From positions 1,488,001-1,552,000 of the forward strand of contig JAFKAC010000001.1 of NCBI GenBank assembly GCA_025766275.1: a stretch of 64,000 nt of DNA, given 5' to 3'. This DNA comes from Lactarius indigo (Eukaryota; Basidiomycota; Agaricomycetes; Russulales; Russulaceae). Numbering within the stretch: position 1 is the first letter of the stretch; each line of letters begins with the position of its first letter. The notes beneath the pieces are model-generated. The model was not told the origin of the DNA and did not search any database. It saw only the letters and a list, made by a program, of their open reading frames with translations. A program made the translations under genes and the position numbers. Positions 59,101-64,000 of the stretch are shown piece after piece.

Positions 59101-60052
59101 CTATGGTTTCCTGTATTGCGCATATTAGCCTATCGCATTCCGAGTTGAGATGTGTTTGAGAATTTATCGGATTGGGAACACCCATTTCCGCTATCTTTTT
59201 CTCCAGCACTTTGTGGAAGGCGTCCCAATCGACGTCTCTGAAGTTTCTCGTGATCTGTGCGGGGGATTTAGTCAGCTCTAAGTCTATGACCGTAGTAATT
59301 GGAACGTGATCCGAGTTGACTCCTTGCGCTTCGGGGAGGGTGTCACAGACAATGATGGAGTCGAGGCTGTGTTCGGTTATGAAGACGTTGTCTAGTCTGG
59401 ACCACTTTTTGGTGACGTGGTGGACGTGCGTTGGAGTACCCTTGGCTAGCGCCATGTCCATTCCTAGATTAGCCACGCTTTTGAGGAGCAGTTCGGCTGC
59501 CTGGATAGCTTCGGGTCTAAATAGTCTGCTGTCCTCTGGGTTGTCCCAGTACGGGTGGTGACGATTGAAATCGCCGAGCCAGATTAGATGGTGGTCTTGT
59601 TTGGTGGGGTCGTTGCCTAGGATATGTTTTTCATGCGTCTTGTGGAAGGTGGATAGGGCTCTGACGGTGTCATCATGTTCACAGTCGTTGTAGATGTTGA
59701 ATATTGTCAGCGTTCCCCAGCTATCCGTGATACGTAAGGCTGTGACGTCGCCGGATGGGAAGTCGACCTGTTCCCAACTTTCAGTCAGCACGTCTCCTCT
59801 TATTAGTAAAATGGAACGAGTCTTAGTCAGTTGTTTTTCATGTGTTGAAGGGTATAGGGGGATCCAGTCTTTCGAGGCGATGGATTTGTTGAGAAAGTTA
59901 ATTGAGGGTTCTTGAAGAGCTATGATGTCGATGCCTAGACTTGCTAACTTTCCGCTGCTGATGAGCCCGTGCTGACATGCCGGGGATTTGTTGATGTTTT
60001 GCTGCCAGATTGCTAGTTTCTTGCGGTCTTTGGTTAGGTCGTGTAAAGTCAT
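56195..60052 (-). CDS. LINE ORF2: endonuclease, reverse transcriptase, RNase H
   Basis: 1,285 residues, uninterrupted. Residues 1-245 form the AP-type endonuclease that nicks the target: IWQQNINKS, ALQEPSIN, WLGDFNRHH, RLDNVF and SDHVPI are all present. The reverse transcriptase spans roughly 515-800, with YRPIALLNTLAKVL, DIEGAFPNAV, GIGQGDPLSMILY and the active-site AYVDDAILIA at about residue 705. RNase H at about 1000-1125 keeps its acidic residues and His in VYSDGSAHDGAVGAA, VFEAELVGLL, GVDNQAAI and TAGHVDIQGNEKADE. The end has a CCHC-like motif (CPACGHSSETPQHFILDC, about 1235-1255). It starts at ATG 60052 inside the ORF1 stop (ATGA), which points to translation by termination-reinitiation. 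Confidence 0.95.
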   Translation of the reverse strand: MTLHDLTKDRKKLAIWQQNINKSPACQHGLISSGKLASLGIDIIALQEPSINFLNKSIASKDWIPLYPSTHEKQLTKTRSILLIRGDVLTESWEQVDFPSGDVTALRITDSWGTLTIFNIYNDCEHDDTVRALSTFHKTHEKHILGNDPTKQDHHLIWLGDFNRHHPYWDNPEDSRLFRPEAIQAAELLLKSVANLGMDMALAKGTPTHVHHVTKKWSRLDNVFITEHSLDSIIVCDTLPEAQGVNSDHVPITTVIDLELTKSPAQITRNFRDVDWDAFHKVLEKKIAEMGVPNPINSQTHLNSECDRLICAIQETIEAEVPTSDINNRSKRWWTKELKILRREAEKLGRAAYKFRECPDHQIHATYKHARKRYDKAIQYTKQHHWRDWLERATDPDIWTAHRYISAPASDGGKTRIPSLKVQDDSGERTITRNSDKSAALAKIFFPDKPSVSPAKPCNPEYPTPAGTLKAITKDQIRKHIARLSPYKAPGPDGIPNIVLIKCADILVNRLWTIYNATVNKGWYYDPWKTFTTVVLRKPGKPRYDVPKAYRPIALLNTLAKVLTSIMAEQLSYHSEKHQLLPQHHYGGRPARTTTDAMHTLTLRIKDAWRRKKVASVLFLDIEGAFPNAVNERLIHNMKTRRVPDKIVKFTQNLLQNRFTTLKFDDFISDSIPINNGIGQGDPLSMILYQYYNADILDVPRSESESAIAYVDDAILIAIGDDFTDTHKTLADMMTREGGAIDWSNAHNSRFEFSKLALMDFAHQNCKKERTPMKILDTTVTPSKNAKYLGVYFDQHLNWGAQYNYALDKGMKWAGQIRRAAAPSWGITPKFARRLYTSVAIPRILYAVDVWGSAEGRNKINGETDRIQRRGNKFTTIQRAGTLAITGGLRTSPTDVLDAHSYILPLKLEAEKHLHRATTRYATLPKDHPLHEPARKCAGGRVKRHKAPLHHLMQSFSTKPQLYEKIPTVGRDPALSHKRPFGLDIAKNKESSIKADKEGTEVIKVYSDGSAHDGAVGAAAVLVRKGKTERILHYHLGSTEHHTVFEAELVGLLLALHLVKTEKGNKTSIAIGVDNQAAISAISSPGSKSGHALADIFHTAATKLRAAGGPKLSLTIRWTAGHVDIQGNEKADEEAKAAAEGKTSPTASLPTQLRKPLKINKSAARQCFKEKLKTWWKNDWETSSRAHKLKQIDVSLPSLKFLKLTSDPKLSRKGASWIFQLRSGHFPLNSYLFRFKRTESANCPACGHSSETPQHFILDCPAYAHERWVLLKGKRPSEATFASLM

Positions 60053-61890
60053 ATTTTAGGGATTTGTAGGAAGTCAGCTGGCAGGTCGATGATGTCGCCG
60101 TCGAAGTGAATGTTGTAGTCGTCTTCATCTAGGGCAGGGAGGGGTGGTTGAGGGTGCGACGTTTTCGTGTGGGATGTGGACGATTTCCCGAGGAAGTTCT
60201 CCAGTGTTGTCTGGTTGTCCGTCTTACCTGCATGAGGGGGTTTTCTGTTCCGTTCAATTTGTCGGGAGGGAGGATGCCGGCCGTTTAGTTGGAGGGGAGG
60301 GAGGCTTCCTACCCGGTATTTTTCCGGGAATTTGTCCTCGATGGGGAGTCTGTCTGGTTGTATCGTCAGCGTCCAGTCTTCATCCATCGGGAAATATACT
60401 AGATTGTTCTCGGGATGGTACCCGTTGTAGTCTTCGCATTTTTTGAGGAAGGTCGGGCAGTTGCGGTCCCAGCTGGCGTGCGTGTCGGATTTGCAGGAGA
60501 CGCAGAAGCGTTTCCCCTCCATTTTGCAGTCTCTGGTTTTGTGTTGTTCGCCACATGTTCCGCATGTGTCGTGTGTGGCGTGGCACTTGGTTGCGAAGTG
60601 TCCCCATTTCCTGCACTTCATGCATTGTTTTGGCTCGTGTTTGAGCTTCTTGGGGAAAGTCCTGACGCTGCACACATAGATGCCATCCTTGAGAAGTCTA
60701 TTAGCTAGTGTAGCGGAGGTGAGGGAGAAAACGGCGTAGGCGAATCTCTGTCCCTGCGAGCGCCTTTGTTCCGGCTTTATCCATTTGGCTCGTCTTAACG
60801 CCTTCTCCGGGAGTCTGTTGACTTCCTCTATTTCGCGGAGGTGATTGGTGTTGGAGGGGTCGAAGGTGGTAGGGATCCTAGGGACGACTATGTGGTAAAC
60901 TGTTTCCCTGACTGAGAGCGCCGAGTCGAATTTTCTTGTGAATTCCAATTCGTTGATCAGGGTCTTAAACCAGTCTGCCGCTTCCTTGGAGGCGAACTGG
61001 AGGATGAAGCTACCGTTCCTCAGTTTGATTACCTCTTCGACCTTAGCCCCCTCCGGAGGGGGGGGGAGGATATCCGCCAGCACTTTGTCTGCGCGTTCTT
61101 GGATCTCAAAGGAGTTGAGGTAGGAGTCCTCCTCCTTGTCCGAGTCAAAGATGACTTGTCGGGATTTTTTGTCTCTGCTCAGGTCTACGCCGACTAAGAT
61201 GTCATGTGGGGTGCGGCGGCCAATTGGGCCTGTTGCGGGTGTGGGCGTTGGGGCGTGCTCTGTGCTGATCCGCGCGCTGGTGAGGGCCTCTTTGTAGGAG
61301 CGGGCGGTGTTGGCTGCTTGGGAGGTGACCGCCGTGACTTCGGTGATGCTGTTTGCCATGTCAGAGGCCGTTTTCTCTAGAGAGGCAGCTGTTTCTCCGA
61401 GTGTGGACACGGCGGTCTGCAGTGTAATGCGTTCAGCTAAGGAGCTGTTGATTAGAACGCTTATCTTTTCTAGCTCTCTCTGCATGGAGGTCTCCAGGCG
61501 TTCTCCTACTTTTTGTGTGAGGACGTCGACTAGAGGGGGGGATTGTTGTGCCGATGCGTTTTCGTGCATGAGTGCCGCCAGTGCTTGTAGGGACCTTGTC
61601 ATCCCTTTGGGGGCAGTTGCGCTATATTTCTTAATGATCAGCATTAGGGTGCGAATGAGGGAGGAGGACGTGGTGGGGTTTTCGTCTACGTAGCAGTCAT
61701 CATCCTTTAGCGCTTTTTTGGCTTCCGGTGAGGCGCAAAGGGTTTTCGGCTTTGACTGATCCATGCTTGTTGTAGCCATGGGGGTGCTGGGCCGTGCGCT
61801 AGCTTTAGTTGTAGATCTGGTGGTTCTGTGAGTGTGTGTTGTAGGAGAGTGCGTTGCGGCGCCCGGGGTGGTAACTCCTTTGGGGGTCAT
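60049..61890 (-). CDS. LINE ORF1: Gag-like RNA-binding protein
   Basis: 613 residues with no interruption; the start at 61890 (MTPKGVT) is shared with LINE copy 1. The first 120 residues are Thr/Ser/Pro-rich. A long Ala/Ser/Glu region at about 120-230 is likely helical and could drive oligomerisation. A more conserved globular part follows (HDILVGVDLSRDKKSRQVIFD, FILQFASKEAADWFKTLINE, the latter resembling an RNA-recognition fold). Three zinc knuckles lie at about 420-485: CMKCRKWGHFATKC, CGTCGEQHKTRDC, CVSCKSDTHASWDRNC. Such proteins coat LINE RNA and carry it back to the nucleus. The stop overlaps the ORF2 start. Confidence 0.93.
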   Translation of the reverse strand: MTPKGVTTPGAATHSPTTHTHRTTRSTTKASARPSTPMATTSMDQSKPKTLCASPEAKKALKDDDCYVDENPTTSSSLIRTLMLIIKKYSATAPKGMTRSLQALAALMHENASAQQSPPLVDVLTQKVGERLETSMQRELEKISVLINSSLAERITLQTAVSTLGETAASLEKTASDMANSITEVTAVTSQAANTARSYKEALTSARISTEHAPTPTPATGPIGRRTPHDILVGVDLSRDKKSRQVIFDSDKEEDSYLNSFEIQERADKVLADILPPPPEGAKVEEVIKLRNGSFILQFASKEAADWFKTLINELEFTRKFDSALSVRETVYHIVVPRIPTTFDPSNTNHLREIEEVNRLPEKALRRAKWIKPEQRRSQGQRFAYAVFSLTSATLANRLLKDGIYVCSVRTFPKKLKHEPKQCMKCRKWGHFATKCHATHDTCGTCGEQHKTRDCKMEGKRFCVSCKSDTHASWDRNCPTFLKKCEDYNGYHPENNLVYFPMDEDWTLTIQPDRLPIEDKFPEKYRVGSLPPLQLNGRHPPSRQIERNRKPPHAGKTDNQTTLENFLGKSSTSHTKTSHPQPPLPALDEDDYNIHFDGDIIDLPADFLQIPKI

Positions 61891-61997
61891 ACCGACGGTT
61901 GCGCCTTTTTTGCTTCTGATGAAGCTTTTTGTGCAATGGGAGGGTTTCTAATAGTGCTAAAACAGACGTAGGGAGGGGTAGGCGTGTGTGTTTATTT

Positions 61998-62009
61998 TGC
62001 ATGAAGGCA
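61998..62009 (+). repeat. LINE copy 2 target-site duplication, right
   Basis: Exact match to 55620-55631. The next three bases are TAG, in frame with SDR relic 3. Confidence 0.92.
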
Positions 62010-62499
62010 TAGTACGTATTACACAGTAAAAGAGATGTTACGATACAGTATAAGTAATTAACGACCATACCGCAACGATATAAGATCGTTCGTACCGTGA
62101 AAATTGTTATCCCGTCAATGGTCCTGTTGATCCGTTGAGAAATCAGAATGGGTCCATCATGCCAGTGCATCATGAAATTTAGTGAAAAGTCATGCTAGTC
62201 ATGCGGTGGCGCCTGCCAGTGACCGCCATGATGCATGATGGTTCCGATAAGTCACGCGGTGTGGTTATGAATGATGCCTAACTTCAAGTAAAATATGCGC
62301 CTAAGTCATCAATCAGTTACCAAGACCGGCAGCACTTGTTAACCGACCTACCATACGTACAAGTGCCCGAACGTGCTAGTGAGCACCTCAACCAACTCAA
62401 CCAAATATTAATGTCAAGTTTCAAAGCGACGAACCACCCACTCTGCTGAGTCTACCCTTTTCCTCATCTGGGATCGACAAGAAGAAACTCGGCGGCCCA
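62010..62499. other. Intergenic, former 3' flank of SDR relic 3
   Basis: 490 bp separated from the SDR copy by the LINE. It contains several overlapping CATGATG-type words near 62155-62245. No gene is seen; the right end should hold the promoter of the F-box-like gene. Confidence 0.5.
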
Positions 62500-64000
62500 A
62501 TGATGTCGCACTGGCCATGGCAGAGAGTGAAAGTAGCTGGAAAAGGCAAACGCACCGATGCAATGGTAGGCAATAAGCACACACACCTATAGCCCTGGAA
62601 ACTCCCATTGAACTGACATTCCATTCACGAACCACAGGAATCCTCACCTAGGAATGTTCCCGATCTCCCCGTTCTCCCATCGGAGATCATTGAGAAGATC
62701 CTGAGAGAGGCCTGCGAGTGGCCACCGAGCGGAGCAGAACGGCAGGTGTTAACCGCTAGCGCTGTCGTCTGCAAATCCTGGTTACCACTTGCCCGGCGCT
62801 TGCTTTATCATTCTCTCATCGTAGAGAATGGTCCCGGTGATGCCTTTCGAAAACGCGATCCCTGCGCATTCCTACCGGGAGCACTTCTCCAGCGATCCCA
62901 TCTTCTGAGATTCACCCGATCCCTCATCATTCGCGTTCTTAACAAATTCACAGTGACCCTGCCGCTCTTTCCCGAGGATGACACTCCGGAGGGGCGTCGG
63001 GATTGCGTCCGAATTCCTGACTTATTTTTTCTGCTCGCTCACACCCCCCGGCTCCGACACTTGGAGCTGGCCCTGGACAGAGCGCAAAATAAAATAGGCC
63101 CATTCGAAAATCGCATCCTGGGCTGGCTATCGAGCCTCTCGCTGCCTATTGAAGCGCTAGATCTCAGATGTGAGATGCCCTTTGGCTCCACCTTGGTGTA
63201 TGACCTTGTGGGTATTTGGCCAACAATTCGGGCGCTTAGTGTGTTCGCGGGTCATATTGTACCGCCACCAAAGAAGCCTAGCACAAATCTGCACCAATTG
63301 AGGCTTTTTGACCCTTGTTCGGCAGCGGTTATCGAGTGGTTTCTTCCGCCTCCCCCACCAGATGAGCAGTCAAATTTGCAGTTTCTCGAGCTGTATCAAA
63401 TCCCCGAGGAAGCGTTTCCCGTATTGTCCATTCACGGGCCTACCGTTTCCACCTTGACGCTTACATTCCAACCAGCATTCGAAATCTCCCACCTGTTCAC
63501 GAAGTTGGAAGAGCTCGTCATTCTGGCAGGTTCTGGAGCGGTCCCTTCCCTGCGTTCCTGAGAACACTGAAGCATATCAGGTTTCACTTCCTTGACCCCA
63601 TTGCAGATTCAGCTGTAGCTGCTGTTGCTCAGGTGCCCCCCTACGCTTCCAGATCTGCGTGTATTATCCGTCGAAAAGAGTTTCGTTTCCAACAAATACT
63701 ATCCGGACCTACAGGAGACATGCGAGACTCACAGAGTGGAGATCCTGGTATATTCAGTAGACTCGTCTGGGAGAGCAGCGGTATGTACACGCCAGGCATA
63801 CTGACTTGTCTGTGACGTCTGACATTTACTGATTATTGTTACAAGCACCCCTACCACGTAGAAATGGACCGCTTTCCTCGACAATACACGTTCTCTGAGT
63901 TCTTCGACATTGGGGATCGAAGACCCTGAAGAATGACCTCCAGCCCTCGCGGTGGGACATCGTCATTTGGCCTGAGCAGCAGAGGCCCATATGCACATGG
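62500..64000 (+). pseudogene. F-box-type gene with two apparent frame breaks, runs off the window
   Basis: A probable first exon 62500-62565 (MMSHWPWQRVKVAGKGKRTD) joins in phase 0 through a 72-bp intron (GTAGGC...CACAG) to 62638. There an F-box-like segment follows: VPDLPVLPSEIIEKILREAC, then VLTASAVVCKSWLPLARRLL. The next 260 residues resemble the leucine-rich back half of mushroom F-box proteins (RLRHLELAL, NLQFLELYQI). The frame stops at 63559-63561, but the equivalent protein goes on in another frame as FPAFLRTLKHIRFHFLDP. It needs one more shift at a run of six C near 63634-63639 to reach LPDLRVLSVEKSF. Both breaks are single-base scale, so either recent decay or assembly error is possible. 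The intron 1 call is tentative. Confidence 0.6.

Larger units (their letters stand above)
55632..61997 (-). mobile_element. LINE copy 2, full length with two complete ORFs
   Basis: A 6,366-bp non-LTR retrotransposon on the minus strand. From its 5' end: a leader of about 107 bp (61997-61891), ORF1 (61890-60049), ORF2 overlapping by ATGA (60052-56195), a 3' UTR of about 536 bp (56194-55659) and a poly(A) tail of 27 residues (plus-strand T at 55632-55658). A perfect 12-bp target-site duplication encloses it. The ORF2 layout of endonuclease, reverse transcriptase, RNase H and Cys/His end matches the Tad1/I-type LINEs of fungi; the exact clade needs a tree. Both ORFs are open and key catalytic residues are present, so it may be young and competent. 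Confidence 0.93.

Noticed and set aside
1..64000. CRISPR array, prokaryotic operon or prophage
   Set aside because: Spliced genes and fungal families throughout; no regularly spaced short direct repeats were seen.

Overview
The window looks like nuclear DNA of a filamentous basidiomycete, most likely an agaricomycete. Protein genes are split by many short introns (about 47-77 bp, mostly GT-AG). The families seen fit that lineage: DUF6534-type membrane protein, F-box relics of the mushroom type, a chromodomain Ty3/gypsy element and an RNase H-bearing LINE. All calls are made by eye from the sequence; no database search was run. I recognised no tRNA, rRNA or CRISPR.

Layout. 1-6796 is a nest of retroelements: the 3' part of a gypsy element with its 3' LTR (1-3188) lies inside a minus-strand LINE (3189 to about 6796), which itself cut the last exon off an Atg22-like gene. 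6797-25011 is a minus-strand tandem array of six Atg22-like vacuolar transporter genes in two alternating subtypes (I-II-I-II-I-II). Copies C, E (type I) and F (type II) have complete phase-consistent exon sets. Copies B and D (type II) are decayed, and copy A (type I) is truncated by the LINE. Two poly(A)-tailed retroposed inserts sit in the array.

25824-36223 is an ordinary gene block, all on the minus strand: an alpha/beta hydrolase (359 aa), cytosolic glutaminyl-tRNA synthetase (845 aa), a PAF-acetylhydrolase-like lipase (456 aa) and a DUF6534-type multi-pass membrane protein with 10- and 14-nt micro-exons and a probable GC-AG intron. 36224-47050 is gene-poor, holding one small unidentified gene and an F-box pseudogene. 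47051-50208 is CFT2/CPSF100 (905 aa, nine exons).

50951-55631 holds an intact short-chain dehydrogenase (291 aa) facing two decayed copies made by inverted plus tandem duplication. A 6.37-kb LINE with two complete ORFs, a poly(A) tail and a 12-bp target-site duplication (55632-61997) landed one codon before the stop of the last SDR copy. The right edge carries a second F-box-type gene with frame breaks.

The housekeeping genes (CFT2, GlnRS, PAF-AH) are clean, while duplications and retro-insertions cluster in the Atg22-like and SDR families. The intact LINE is a plausible source of the reverse-transcription machinery that made the poly(A) inserts.
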